Shown here piece by piece: positions 23,938 to 33,334 of a stretch of DNA of 63,186 nucleotides. This DNA comes from an uncultured Oscillospiraceae bacterium (GTDB lineage Bacteria > Bacillota > Clostridia > Oscillospirales > Oscillospiraceae). The stretch's first letter is position 1. The number at the start of each line of letters is the position of its first letter. The position numbers and the translations under genes were made by a program. The notes under the pieces are model-generated. The model had not been told where the DNA came from and ran no database searches. It was given only the letters and a program-made list of their open reading frames with translations. The stretch lies in the NCBI GenBank assembly GCA_934597175.1, contig CAKTQR010000009.1:1-63186 (forward strand), read 5' to 3'.

Positions 23938-26486
23938 CAGTGCGCCTCCGCCCAACTATGTCCTGTTTTTGCGTCAACTATGAGCGGAACGGATAGCTTT
24001 GCAACTCCGCTCATTTCCTCGGAAAGAATTTTGACTACCGTGTCTGCCTCATCCTCGGGACACTCGCATATAAGCTCGTCGTGCACCTGGAGAATAAGCT
24101 TTGACTTTAGCCCCTCGGCCTTGAGCCGCTTATACACATTTACCATCGCAAGCTTGATGATATCCGCCGCCGTGCCCTGAATGGGCATATTGAGTGCCAC
24201 CCTTTCGCCGAACGAGCGCATGTTGAAATTGGACGATCTAAGTTCCGGCAGTGCTCTGCGGCGATTATACAGGGTCTTTACATAGCCGTCGGTCTTAGCC
24301 TGCTCGACAATGTGCTTCATATAATCGTGCACGCCGCTATACTTATCGAGGTATGCGTCCATATACGCCTTTGCTTCGTTCGGAAAAACGCCGATATCCT
24401 GCGCAAGCGACCATGCGGAGATACCGTAGACAATGCCGAAGTTAACGGCCTTTGCCCTGCTGCGCTGTAGGCTCGTGACCTCCGAAAGCGGGGTGTCGAA
24501 AACCTGTGACGCCGTAACTGCGTGGATATCCTCACCACTGGCAAACGCCTCCTGCATGTGCTTGTCGTTTGAGATATGCGCAAGCAGGCGCAGCTCGATC
24601 TGACTGTAGTCGGCATCGACGAGTACCTTGCCCTTTGATGCGATAAACATTTTTCTTATCTGACCGCCGAGCTCTTTGCGTATGGGGATATTCTGCAAAT
24701 TCGGCTCTGTGCTTGACAGTCTGCCGGTTGCCGTAACGGTCATCTGGAAGTTCGTTCTTATCCTGCCGTCGGGCTCAATGAGCTTTAATAAACCGTCGGC
24801 GTAGGTGGATTTGAGCTTTGTGAGCATCCGGTAGTCCAAAATGCGCTCGATTATCGGGTGCTTGCCCCTGAGCTTTTCCAATACATCGGCGTTTGTGCTC
24901 CAGCCGGTCTTGGTTTTCTTGCCCGAGGGCAGCATCAGACGGTCAAACAGCACCTCACCGAGCTGCTTGGGCGAATTGATATTGAACTCGCCGCCGGCAA
25001 GCTGCCAAATCTCATCTCGAAGCTGCTCTATGCCGTCATTGAGGCTTGCGCCGAACTCACTGAGTGCCGCTCTGTCGACCATAAAACCGACCGACTGCAT
25101 GTCGGCGAGCACCCGGCACAGCGGAAGCTCGATATCGTAATAGAGCTTCTCCATGTCAAGCTGCTTAAGCTTTTCCTCCGTCACGGGCTTTAGCCTGTAT
25201 ATCGCCTCGGTGCCGTGAAGCTCTGTGCCGAGATAACGCATGCTGACCCGCTCCAAGGGGTAGTCGCTCTCGGTGGCTTCAAGAAGATACGCCGCAAGAG
25301 CAGTGTCGTACACGAAGCCGTCCAAGGGCAAGTCCTCGGCAATGAGCTTTGACATGAGGTCTTTAACATTGTGTGACGCTTTTTTGGCCTCGTCGGAAAA
25401 GACTAGCTTTAACAGGCAATTATAATCGTCGCCCAAACTGCCCCAATGAGCCGTGTAAACGCTTTTGCCGTCGCAAAGCTCGATGGAGTCAAAATCGTCG
25501 CTCATCTGAACTGCAATAAGCTCCGCAGCTTTTACGGCAGCCGATATCGTTTCATAATCGGCATCGTCGATTACGGGAAAGTGCTCGATAGCGGCGCTTT
25601 CGGCTTCCGCTTCCGCCTCGGCAATGCCCCATTTTTCAATGAATTTATTAAATCCGAGCTTTTTAAACATGCCGTATAGCTCCGGCTTATAGTTTTTGTT
25701 CCAAAGCGCATCCTCCGGCTTGAATATTATGGGAGCTTCCGTGCAAATGGTCGCAAGCTCGTATGACAGCTCGGCACTTTCCCTGCCGTCTCTGAGCTTT
25801 TTGCGCACGCCCTCTTTTATCTCAAGCTCGTCGAGGTGCGAATAGATATAATCGACACTCGTGTAGTGCTGAATTAGATCCATTGCGGTTTTCTCACCGA
25901 CACCGGCAACACCCGGGATGTTGTCAGACGAGTCGCCCATCAGGGCTTTGAGGTCAACAATGTGTATGGGGTCAAAGCCGTACTCTTCCCTGAAAAGCTC
26001 GGGCGTGTACTCCTTTGTCTCTGTCTGACCCATGCGGCTTTTCACATGGCAGACATGCGTTGTCTCGCTTATGAGCTGGAAGCTGTCCTTATCGCCGGTG
26101 ACTATACGGCAGTCCCAACCGGTTTTTTCGCAAATTTTGCCCACAGTGCCGAGAAGGTCGTCCGCCTCATAGCCCTCAAGCTCAAGGCGCAGGATGCCCA
26201 TATCGTCAAGTACCTGCTTTAAAACAGGCATCTGCACGGCGAGCTCCTCCGGCATGCCCTTGCGCTGCGCCTTATAAGCGTCATAACGCAGATGGCGGAA
26301 GGTCGGAGCCTTGAGGTCAAAGGTCACGCAGACAGACTCCGGCTTTTCACTGTCAAGCAGCTTTTGCAAGATCGCCAAAAAGCCGTAGATACCGTTAGTG
26401 GGCGTGCCGTCGGGCGCATTGAGCTGGCGTATGCCGTAAAAAGCTCTGTTTACTATGCTGTTTCCGTCTAATATCAGTAGTTTCAT
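23937..26486 (-). CDS. polA: DNA polymerase I
   Basis: An 849-aa family A polymerase that fills gaps and removes RNA primers. The N-terminal 5' nuclease domain (ILDGNSIVNRAFYG, GYEADDLLG, GDKDSFQL, GVGEKTA) is intact. The middle 3'-5' exonuclease-like domain lacks the metal-binding DxE (AVQMSDD stands where it should be), so proofreading is probably lost, as in several Gram-positive PolI proteins. Polymerase motifs A (VDADYSQIELRLLAH), B (RSRAKAVNFGIVYG) and C (QVHDELICE) are intact. The ATG at 26486 is spaced properly from GAGGA; an ATG two codons earlier abuts it. Co-transcribed with uvrB. Confidence 0.97.
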   Translation of the reverse strand: MKLLILDGNSIVNRAFYGIRQLNAPDGTPTNGIYGFLAILQKLLDSEKPESVCVTFDLKAPTFRHLRYDAYKAQRKGMPEELAVQMPVLKQVLDDMGILRLELEGYEADDLLGTVGKICEKTGWDCRIVTGDKDSFQLISETTHVCHVKSRMGQTETKEYTPELFREEYGFDPIHIVDLKALMGDSSDNIPGVAGVGEKTAMDLIQHYTSVDYIYSHLDELEIKEGVRKKLRDGRESAELSYELATICTEAPIIFKPEDALWNKNYKPELYGMFKKLGFNKFIEKWGIAEAEAEAESAAIEHFPVIDDADYETISAAVKAAELIAVQMSDDFDSIELCDGKSVYTAHWGSLGDDYNCLLKLVFSDEAKKASHNVKDLMSKLIAEDLPLDGFVYDTALAAYLLEATESDYPLERVSMRYLGTELHGTEAIYRLKPVTEEKLKQLDMEKLYYDIELPLCRVLADMQSVGFMVDRAALSEFGASLNDGIEQLRDEIWQLAGGEFNINSPKQLGEVLFDRLMLPSGKKTKTGWSTNADVLEKLRGKHPIIERILDYRMLTKLKSTYADGLLKLIEPDGRIRTNFQMTVTATGRLSSTEPNLQNIPIRKELGGQIRKMFIASKGKVLVDADYSQIELRLLAHISNDKHMQEAFASGEDIHAVTASQVFDTPLSEVTSLQRSRAKAVNFGIVYGISAWSLAQDIGVFPNEAKAYMDAYLDKYSGVHDYMKHIVEQAKTDGYVKTLYNRRRALPELRSSNFNMRSFGERVALNMPIQGTAADIIKLAMVNVYKRLKAEGLKSKLILQVHDELICECPEDEADTVVKILSEEMSGVAKLSVPLIVDAKTGHSWAEAH

Positions 26487-26488
26487 TA

Positions 26489-28456
26489 TCATTCCTCGCC
26501 GCGAAGTCTGATTATTCTGTCTCTAAGCTCTGCCGCAAGCTCAAATTCGAGCATCTTTGCGGCGGCCTTCATCTGCTTTTCAAGCTCGGCTATGAGTGCC
26601 TTGCGCTCGCCCCTCGTCATCTTCACGCCGTCTTTTCTGTGTGCGCCGCTCGATGCGTCGGACGATATCTCTATCATATCACGCACGCTCTTGATTATGG
26701 TTTTGGGGACTATGCCGTGCTCTGCGTTATACTTTGCCTGCTTTGCACGGCGGCGCTCGGTCTCATCGATTGCAAGACGCATGGAGCGGGTGACCGTGTC
26801 GGCGTACATGATGACCATGCCGTCGGCATTTCTTGCCGCTCTGCCGATGGTCTGGATAAGGCTCGTTTCGCTGCGCAGGAAGCCCTCCTTATCGGCATCG
26901 AGGATGGCAACAAGGCTCACCTCGGGAAGGTCGAGACCTTCTCTCAGAAGGTTAATGCCGATGAGAACATCAAATTCGCCGAGACGCAGGCTGCGGATAA
27001 TCTCCATTCGCTCGATAGCGTCGATATCGTGGTGCATGTACCGGCACTTTATACCGACATTGCCAAGGTACTCGGTCAAGTCCTCAGCCATTTTCTTTGT
27101 AAGCGTCGTTACGAGAACTCGCTGCTGCTTTTCGATTCGCCGGTTTATCTCGCCGATGAGGTCATCTATCTGACCTTCGATGGGTCGCACCGATATCTCG
27201 GGGTCTAATAGTCCCGTGGGTCTTATTATCTGCTCTGCGACCTGCCCCGCCCTTTCACGCTCGTAATCGCCGGGAGTTGCGGAGACATACACAGCCTGGT
27301 GTATGCGCTCCTGAAACTCCTCAAACTTGAGCGGTCTGTTATCAAATGCCGAGGGCAGGCGGAAGCCGTAGTCGACAAGCGCTTCCTTTCTCGCCCTGTC
27401 GCCACGGTACATTGCCCGCACCTGCGGGAGCGTCACATGGCTTTCGTCGACAAACAGCAGGAAATCATCCGGGAAATAGTCAAGCAGCGTCATCGGTGCG
27501 CTTCCGACGGGGCGGCCGGAGATTATCCTCGAATAGTTTTCTATGCCCGTGCAGTAGCCGAGTTCCTGCATCATCTCGATATCATAATTTGTACGCTGCG
27601 ATATGCGCTGCGCCTCAAGAAGCTTGCCGTTTTCCTCGAAAAATTTCACCCGCTCCTCGCACTCTTTGCGTATATCGTCTATCGCTCGTGCCATTTTCTC
27701 CTTGCTGACGACATAGTGGCTCGCCGGGTAAATGGCGGCGTGGTTTAGGTATCTTAGCACCGTGCCGGTCACGACATTGACCTCGCTTATGCGGTCGATC
27801 TCATCGCCGAAAAACTCGACCCTTATCGCCTTATCGCTTGAATACGCAGGGAAAATTTCGATAGTATCGCCACGCACCCTGAACATATTGCGCTCAAAGG
27901 CAATGTCGTTTCGCTCGTAGCGTATCTCAATGAGCTTTTTTAGTAGCTCGTCAAAATTTCTGGTCTGCCCCTGCCTAAGCGAGATGACCATGTTTTTATA
28001 GTCGATAGGGTCGCCGAGACCGTAGATGCAGGAGACGGAGGCAACAACGATGGTGTCCCGCCGCTCAAAAAGGCTTGATGTTGCGCTGTGTCTTAGTCGC
28101 TCTATCTCGTCATTTATCGAGCTGTCTTTCTCGATAAATGTATCGGTATGCGGGATGTATGCCTCGGGCTGGTAGTAGTCGTAGTAGGAAACAAAGTATT
28201 CCACTGCGTTTTCGGGGAAGAACTCTCTGAATTCGGCGCAAAGCTGTGCCGCAAGGGTCTTGTTATGCGCAAGAACGAGCGTAGGTCGGTTGAGCTTTGC
28301 AATGACGCTTGCCATTGTAAAGGTCTTGCCCGAGCCGGTGACGCCTAGAAGCACCTGCTCATCTATGCCGTTTTCGATGCCGCTCACCAGCGTATCTATT
28401 GCCTCGGGCTGGTCGCCCATGGGTGCATACGGTGAAACAAGCTTGAATTTATCCAT
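26489..28456 (-). CDS. uvrB: Excinuclease ABC subunit B
   Basis: A 655-aa UvrB, the helicase-like subunit that verifies damage and guides UvrC incision. Visible are Walker A GVTGSGKTFT near residue 40, the beta-hairpin segment YYDYYQPEAYIP, DEAD-like DESHVTL, helicase motif VI QTIGRAARN, and the C-terminal UVR motif (ELEKQMKAAAKMLEFELAAELRD) that contacts UvrC. GGAGG precedes the ATG. It is the first gene of a six-gene minus operon and has its own consensus promoter. No GAAC-N4-GTTC LexA box was seen in the promoter region. Confidence 0.98.
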   Translation of the reverse strand: MDKFKLVSPYAPMGDQPEAIDTLVSGIENGIDEQVLLGVTGSGKTFTMASVIAKLNRPTLVLAHNKTLAAQLCAEFREFFPENAVEYFVSYYDYYQPEAYIPHTDTFIEKDSSINDEIERLRHSATSSLFERRDTIVVASVSCIYGLGDPIDYKNMVISLRQGQTRNFDELLKKLIEIRYERNDIAFERNMFRVRGDTIEIFPAYSSDKAIRVEFFGDEIDRISEVNVVTGTVLRYLNHAAIYPASHYVVSKEKMARAIDDIRKECEERVKFFEENGKLLEAQRISQRTNYDIEMMQELGYCTGIENYSRIISGRPVGSAPMTLLDYFPDDFLLFVDESHVTLPQVRAMYRGDRARKEALVDYGFRLPSAFDNRPLKFEEFQERIHQAVYVSATPGDYERERAGQVAEQIIRPTGLLDPEISVRPIEGQIDDLIGEINRRIEKQQRVLVTTLTKKMAEDLTEYLGNVGIKCRYMHHDIDAIERMEIIRSLRLGEFDVLIGINLLREGLDLPEVSLVAILDADKEGFLRSETSLIQTIGRAARNADGMVIMYADTVTRSMRLAIDETERRRAKQAKYNAEHGIVPKTIIKSVRDMIEISSDASSGAHRKDGVKMTRGERKALIAELEKQMKAAAKMLEFELAAELRDRIIRLRGEE

Positions 28457-28485
28457 TGAGAGCCTCCGCTGATTTTTATCATAGT

Positions 28486-28514
28486 ATTATATCATGTTTA
28501 TTGCCAAATCACAA
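28486..28514 (-). promoter_or_regulatory. Promoter of the uvrB-polA-rimI-tsaD-radC operon
   Basis: On the minus strand TTGTGA (28509-28514) and TATAAT (28486-28491) are 17 bp apart and about 30 bp before the uvrB start. The -35 box abuts the terminator of the SLH lipase gene. Confidence 0.65.
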
Positions 28515-28545
28515 GAAAATCAGCCGTTATAAAACGGCTGATTTT
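28511..28545 (-). terminator. Terminator of the SLH lipase operon
   Basis: A 13-bp stem, AAAATCAGCCGTT (28516-28528) with AACGGCTGATTTT (28533-28545), loop ATAA. The minus-strand side ends in TTTTCTTGT. Confidence 0.75.
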
Positions 28546-28561
28546 AAGCTTTTTATTCTAT

Positions 28562-30637
28562 TTAACCTGCCAGAGCAAGTCTCGATATCATGGCTGCAAA
28601 CTGCGCCCTTGTCGAGCCGCCCTGCGGGTAGAGCGTGCCGTCGCCCATGCCGATGATCACGCCCTTGTTAACGCACCAGTTCATTGCCGGCACGGCGTAA
28701 TCGGAGATGAGCTCGGCGTCGGTAAATGCCGAGGTCTTGCCCGAAGCGGCAGTTCCGTCATTTGCATATCTGTACACAAATGCGGCAAGCTGCTCACGGG
28801 TCACGCACTCGTCGGGACGGAAGGTATTGTCGTCATAGCCCATAACAACGCCCGTGTTGTAGCCCCAGACGATGGCGTCTCTGCACCAGCTGGAGTCGGC
28901 ATCCGTGAACGGGCAGGTCTGACCGGCAACGGACGGGCTTCCGGCAAGGCGGTACAGCACGGTGACGACCTGACCTCTGGACACTGCACCCTCGGGAGCA
29001 AAGCTTCTTGCGTCAGCGCCTATCATGAGGCCGTTATCGTAGCAATACTTGACATTGTCATAAAACCACGAGCCCATGCCGACATCGGTAAAGGGCAGGT
29101 TGTTGACGACGGCATCCGGCTTTGAATTCATGTAGTCATCGGGGATGGACATCATCCAAGACATGCCGAGCTCACCGTAATGGGCGGACATGATGCCGAC
29201 GATGTTGAAAATGAGCGTTGCAAACTCGTCCGGGCACTTTGTGACTATCTTTATGACGGTAAGCGTAAGGGGTCTTACCATCTTCTTGACCTGATCGAAA
29301 TTATACTCGGTTATGCCCGCTTCACGCATGGCGTCGAGGAACAGGTTTGCGACAAAGTTCACGACTTCCTCTGTGGACTTGTTCTTTATCACATAGATAA
29401 GCTCACCGACATTCTTTGCTGCGTTCTTGCTGAGTATCTCAACAAAAGTGTCCCACTGGTCGGGATATGTACCGATGAGCGGGAGAACGATCTCCGAAAT
29501 GTCGTCCTGAGCGGCATAGATCTCGGCTCTCGTGGTGAACACCTCGGTGAACAGCTTCTGAACAAAGCGATCGAGGAACTCGCCCTGGGTCATGGTGATG
29601 CCGTTTTTAAGATTGATTATCTTAGATATGGTCGCTTTGGGGGTAACGGTCACATACTTGAAGTTATCGATGCGGTATGTACCTGCATTCTCAAAGGTCG
29701 AGAACACCTCGAGCATGTCGGCCTTGAGCTCGTCATAGTTATCGTCGAGCTTTGCGCTTGGCAGGACATGGTCAACGCCGTATCTGCCGAAGCCCATGCA
29801 CTCGGGCGCTACCTTGACGACGAGGTCGTTGTAGTTGACGATATTGTGAATGTTATTGTAGATGCTGCTGCCTATCTTGCTTGCATCTGCGCCCATAGGC
29901 GGCTCGTAGCAGTAGAAATAAACATCGTCCGCCGTGAGCTTAACATTCTTGCCGATGCTGCCGCCGGAGGCGATGATATCATCTATCGCACCGCCGAGCA
30001 TGTTCGTGCCCGCTGCACCACGGCTGTAGCCGGTGCACCAGAGCTTTATATTTCCGGTTATCTCCGTGTGCTTTGCAAGATACTCCTTCAAAAACGCCAG
30101 CGCCGTGTCACGGCAGATGGCAAAGCCCGTGTGCTCGCCCTCAAGGCCGACATTCAGGTCGCCCGCCCACTCGGCATAGTAGCCGCAGCCGCGCAGACCG
30201 ATGCCGATGACGGTGTACTTCTCGCCGTCGACATTGATGACCTTGTTTGCGATTCCTACGCCGAAGGTGTTTCTGCCGGGTCTCTCGGTAAAGTCCCTGT
30301 TCGCCTCGAAATCCTTGAAGCCTATCTGATCAAAGAAATCGATAAGGTTTGCAGGGCCTTCCCTGTACCTTGCGGGGTCGGCAACATTACCCGCCGCAAA
30401 GCACATTGCCATGGTCACGGTCGCAAGATCCTGCCTGTAGTTATAGCCTGACTGAGTGAAATACTCATCGCTATAGGTAAACGGGCATGGATGGTCCCTT
30501 TCCGAGTCGTCATGTCCGGCATTGAACATGACCGTGCCGGTGATAGTTTCATACTCGTCAGCCACCGCAAACACCGACAACGGCATCACGGAAACGAGCA
30601 GCACGAGCACCAGCACAATGCTTATGGCTTTTTTCAT
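28562..30637 (-). CDS. Secreted lipase-like protein with SLH anchor
   Basis: A 691-aa exported protein. Residues 1-25 are a signal peptide (MKKAISIVLVLVLLV, cleavage near VFA-VAD). Residues 30-300 resemble a class-3-lipase-type alpha/beta hydrolase with the nucleophile elbow GYSRG (Ser205). A helical region follows, and three SLH domains (about 510-565, 572-630 and 635-691) end the protein and should tie it to the cell wall. GGAGGA precedes the ATG, which overlaps the stop of the upstream O-antigen-ligase-like gene (ATGA). The ester or other substrate is unknown; the fold assignment rests on the elbow motif and overall pattern. Confidence 0.8.
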   Translation of the reverse strand: MKKAISIVLVLVLLVSVMPLSVFAVADEYETITGTVMFNAGHDDSERDHPCPFTYSDEYFTQSGYNYRQDLATVTMAMCFAAGNVADPARYREGPANLIDFFDQIGFKDFEANRDFTERPGRNTFGVGIANKVINVDGEKYTVIGIGLRGCGYYAEWAGDLNVGLEGEHTGFAICRDTALAFLKEYLAKHTEITGNIKLWCTGYSRGAAGTNMLGGAIDDIIASGGSIGKNVKLTADDVYFYCYEPPMGADASKIGSSIYNNIHNIVNYNDLVVKVAPECMGFGRYGVDHVLPSAKLDDNYDELKADMLEVFSTFENAGTYRIDNFKYVTVTPKATISKIINLKNGITMTQGEFLDRFVQKLFTEVFTTRAEIYAAQDDISEIVLPLIGTYPDQWDTFVEILSKNAAKNVGELIYVIKNKSTEEVVNFVANLFLDAMREAGITEYNFDQVKKMVRPLTLTVIKIVTKCPDEFATLIFNIVGIMSAHYGELGMSWMMSIPDDYMNSKPDAVVNNLPFTDVGMGSWFYDNVKYCYDNGLMIGADARSFAPEGAVSRGQVVTVLYRLAGSPSVAGQTCPFTDADSSWCRDAIVWGYNTGVVMGYDDNTFRPDECVTREQLAAFVYRYANDGTAASGKTSAFTDAELISDYAVPAMNWCVNKGVIIGMGDGTLYPQGGSTRAQFAAMISRLALAG

Positions 30638-32019
30638 ACACTATCCTCCACCAAATTTATTTGATTTTGCCTTTTCGCCTCTTTTTCAGCTATCGAGAAC
30701 ATAATGATGAGAAGTGCGGCCTCCGGGAACGGGCAGAATATGCCCGGGTTAGTCATCGACATAGCAAGTATTCCGGCGTAGGAAAAGCCGAAGATTATCT
30801 GCTTGCTGTGCAGATTTGTGACTATAAGGCGCATCCTCTCTCCGAACAGCCAGCAATATGCCATTACACCTATGACTCCCATGGAGCCCATTACCTGAAT
30901 GATGGCATTATGATAATACACAAGGCTGCCGGGTATGATAGCTTTGAATATTCCGATATTTTTCGTATTTCCGAGACCGACGCCGTTTATGGGGTGGTCA
31001 AGGAAATCTTTGATCCCAAGTTCGATAAAGCTTACTCTTGTCTCGCTGGACGATATAAAGCTGCCCTCGACAAGTCTGCTTGAATACAAGGCGGGGATGT
31101 ACTTGACGCCGACATAGCAGAGCACGGCAACCAGCACAAGAAACGCCCAGTTATACCACCTGTGCTCGGCGATGCTTTCCCGTCTGAGGTGGCAAATATA
31201 AACGCCGCTGACAAAGCCGATCATTGCACCGAAAAGCAGGCCGCTTCTCGATCCGCTCATGACAAGCGCAAGACACATAACGGCATAACCGATAAGATGG
31301 ATCCTCCGGCGCTCTATCAGAAGGCATGACGAAGGGAGCGTCATCAGAAGAACGCTTGCAACATAGTTTCTCGGTTTAAAAAACAGAACGCTTCCCTTTT
31401 GGATAAAACGCTCCAAATTGAAGGCATAGAAAAGCAGCACGACCGCCGAGGCGACAAGTCCAGCAGTAAACAAAATGTCCGCCATGCGCTCGACACGGTC
31501 ATAGTCACGCTCGTTTTCAAGTCTGGAGTTGGCAAGAAAATAAAGCAGGAGCATAACGATGCCTAGACCGAGCATATAATAAAGGCTCGTCGGTCTGAAA
31601 TAATCCTTTGACGAGATAGTTCCGATGCCGCCTATGAGAAGCGCTACGGACACGGCGCACAGGGGTGGGGTGAATCTGCCGTTTACAAACGGTCTGCGAT
31701 AATGTACGAGGTTAAAAGCTATCGCAAGCGCAACGGGTACGGCAGCATACGGCACATACGGGATGAGCTGGGTGTAGTCCGTGTAATACTTTGTTGAAAG
31801 GAGAAAAATACATAGTATAGGGCAAACTATCGACAGAAGATCGTCGCAGAAAACGAGCAGCAGCACTACAACCGCAACGAGCAGGTACATGACCGGAAGC
31901 TGCGTCCCCGTCACGAGTGCAAACAGTGACACTATAAACTGGGCCGGGCAAAAGCCCTTGCTGTTCCATGCTTTTAAAGCAATATACTGACCGTTTTCAA
32001 AAAAATCACGCAAATTCAA
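30634..32019 (-). CDS. O-antigen ligase/Wzy-type membrane protein
   Basis: A 461-aa integral membrane protein with about 11-12 hydrophobic helices and, near residue 320, the large extracytoplasmic loop typical of the O-antigen ligase/Wzy_C family (SSSETRVSFIELGIKDFL, HPINGVGLGN, YYHNAIIQ). Relatives join or polymerise undecaprenyl-linked surface sugars. The start is TTG at 32019, preceded by GAGGA seven bases upstream; no ATG suits. It overlaps the lipase-like gene by four bases, so translation is coupled. In a monoderm host it would act on a cell-wall polysaccharide or teichoic-acid-like polymer; no other glycan genes are adjacent. Confidence 0.85.
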   Translation of the reverse strand: MNLRDFFENGQYIALKAWNSKGFCPAQFIVSLFALVTGTQLPVMYLLVAVVVLLLVFCDDLLSIVCPILCIFLLSTKYYTDYTQLIPYVPYAAVPVALAIAFNLVHYRRPFVNGRFTPPLCAVSVALLIGGIGTISSKDYFRPTSLYYMLGLGIVMLLLYFLANSRLENERDYDRVERMADILFTAGLVASAVVLLFYAFNLERFIQKGSVLFFKPRNYVASVLLMTLPSSCLLIERRRIHLIGYAVMCLALVMSGSRSGLLFGAMIGFVSGVYICHLRRESIAEHRWYNWAFLVLVAVLCYVGVKYIPALYSSRLVEGSFISSSETRVSFIELGIKDFLDHPINGVGLGNTKNIGIFKAIIPGSLVYYHNAIIQVMGSMGVIGVMAYCWLFGERMRLIVTNLHSKQIIFGFSYAGILAMSMTNPGIFCPFPEAALLIIMFSIAEKEAKRQNQINLVEDSV

Positions 32020-32225
32020 ATCGTTTTCCTCAACTTTAATAATTATCTTTATCGGCTCACCGCAGGACCTGCGCTCTCAGCCGAGTTCTGAACACTGTAT
32101 ATAGGATACACCATTTCGGGTATTTTTTCAATATCAAATGACTTCAGCCGCACACTACATATATAATTATATCCGTTCGGGCAACCCAAATCAGTCGAAC
32201 AAGCCCGTTTTTATATTTCTCGCAC

Positions 32226-32254
32226 TTGAAAGAATAATAATATCGTGTTACAAT
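32226..32254 (+). promoter_or_regulatory. Promoter of the 103-aa protein gene
   Basis: TTGAAA (32226-32231) and TACAAT (32249-32254) with a 17-bp spacer, 27 bp before the start. The remaining part of this gap (32020-32225) holds no recognised element. Confidence 0.6.
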
Positions 32255-32280
32255 CTTAAAAAACTTGCGGAGGTACTGCA

Positions 32281-32592
32281 ATGTCAAGAGAAGAAGTCAA
32301 AAAGCAAATTGAAGAGGAAGACAATTACCACTACCACGACGAGCTGTTTTACACCGGCGAGGGTGATCTTTTGGACACCGCCGAGGGCCGTGCAAAGTTT
32401 TGCAGGCTCAATGAGACCACCGTTTTCAGGAAAAAAGACCCCGGTGTGTGGAACAACTACATTTGGGTGTTCAACAACCAGGGCGTCGGCATGACGATAA
32501 AAAAGCAGAGCCGTGTTGACCCGAAGCTCATGGAGTGCATCGATTACGACGCAGACGGCAACGAGGTCAGCAAGTCCTACGACCCCGCCTGA
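32281..32592 (+). CDS. Small acidic protein of unknown function
   Basis: A 103-aa cytoplasmic protein that I do not recognise. It is acidic, has a charged N-terminal helix (SREEVKKQIEEEDNYHYHDE) with a His-Tyr-His cluster, and an aromatic middle (VWNNYIWVFNNQGVG). It is very likely real: a consensus promoter lies upstream, GGAGG sits seven bases before the ATG and a hairpin terminator follows. It is a single-gene unit, divergent from the O-antigen-ligase-like gene and convergent with hypB. Confidence 0.72.
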   Translation: MSREEVKKQIEEEDNYHYHDELFYTGEGDLLDTAEGRAKFCRLNETTVFRKKDPGVWNNYIWVFNNQGVGMTIKKQSRVDPKLMECIDYDADGNEVSKSYDPA

Positions 32593-32606
32593 CAATCATA
32601 TACGAA

Positions 32607-32646
32607 ACGAGACCCGATGAATTTATCATCGGGTTTCGTGTTTTTT
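32607..32646 (+). terminator. Terminator of the 103-aa protein gene
   Basis: A 14-bp stem with one wobble pair, ACGAGACCCGATGA (32607-32620) with TCATCGGGTTTCGT (32626-32639), then a run of six T. It reaches the end of the convergent hypB gene. Confidence 0.85.
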
Positions 32647-33314
32647 CAGCTATTCCACCGCCTGACCTGTTCACGCAGCCAGTTTGCCCATTCGTCAATG
32701 CCCTCACCGGTCCTTGCGGAGATGGGGATTATCTTGATGTTGGGGTTAAGCTTCGTTACATAGCGCTTGCAGGCTTCAAGGTCAAAGTCAAAGTACGGCA
32801 TGACATCGATCTTGTTAACGAGAAGCACATCGCAGATGGAGAACATCAGCGGGTACTTGAGGGGCTTATCGTCACCCTCGGGGACGGAAAGTATCATTGC
32901 GTTTTTCACGGCGCCCGTGTCAAACTCGGCAGGACACACGAGATTGCCGACATTTTCGAGAATGGCAAAATCGATATTCTCCGTGCCGAGGCCCTCAAGT
33001 CCCTGCTTGGTCATGCCCGCATCAAGATGGCACATGCCGCCGGTGTGCAGCTGGATGACCTTTGCACCGGTCTCGGCGATGGTGTGAGCGTCGACATCGG
33101 AGTCAATGTCCGCTTCCATGACGCCTATGCGCATCTCGTCCTTGAGTGCGGCAATGGTCGCCTTAAGGGTCGTGGTCTTGCCCGAGCCGGGGGACGACAT
33201 GAGGTTCAGCAGGAAGGTCTTTTCCTGCTTGAGCTCCTTTCTCAGCTCGTCGGCCTCACGGTCGTTATTCTCAAATACGCTCTTTTTGATCTCCAAAACT
33301 CTGAACTTATCCAT
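32646..33314 (-). CDS. hypB: Nickel-incorporation GTPase HypB
   Basis: A 222-aa SIMIBI-class GTPase that helps deliver nickel to hydrogenase. It has Walker A MSSPGSGKTTT near residue 40, the nickel-site Cys-His pair GGMCHLD near residue 93, ENVGNLVCPAEFDTG, and the guanine-specificity motif NKID near residue 165. The N-terminal His-rich nickel store of some HypB proteins is absent. It starts 20 bp after a solute-binding-protein gene on the same strand. No other hyp gene, hydrogenase or urease gene is within the window, so its client enzyme must lie elsewhere. Confidence 0.95.
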   Translation of the reverse strand: MDKFRVLEIKKSVFENNDREADELRKELKQEKTFLLNLMSSPGSGKTTTLKATIAALKDEMRIGVMEADIDSDVDAHTIAETGAKVIQLHTGGMCHLDAGMTKQGLEGLGTENIDFAILENVGNLVCPAEFDTGAVKNAMILSVPEGDDKPLKYPLMFSICDVLLVNKIDVMPYFDFDLEACKRYVTKLNPNIKIIPISARTGEGIDEWANWLREQVRRWNS

Positions 33315-33334
33315 TGTTTCACCTCATATATCTG

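Noticed and set aside
28457..28515. LexA box at the uvrB promoter
   Set aside because: No GAAC-N4-GTTC or close variant was seen.
29180..30451. A 423-codon open frame antisense to the SLH lipase gene
   Set aside because: Shadow of a well-supported gene with signal peptide and SLH domains; no ribosome site.
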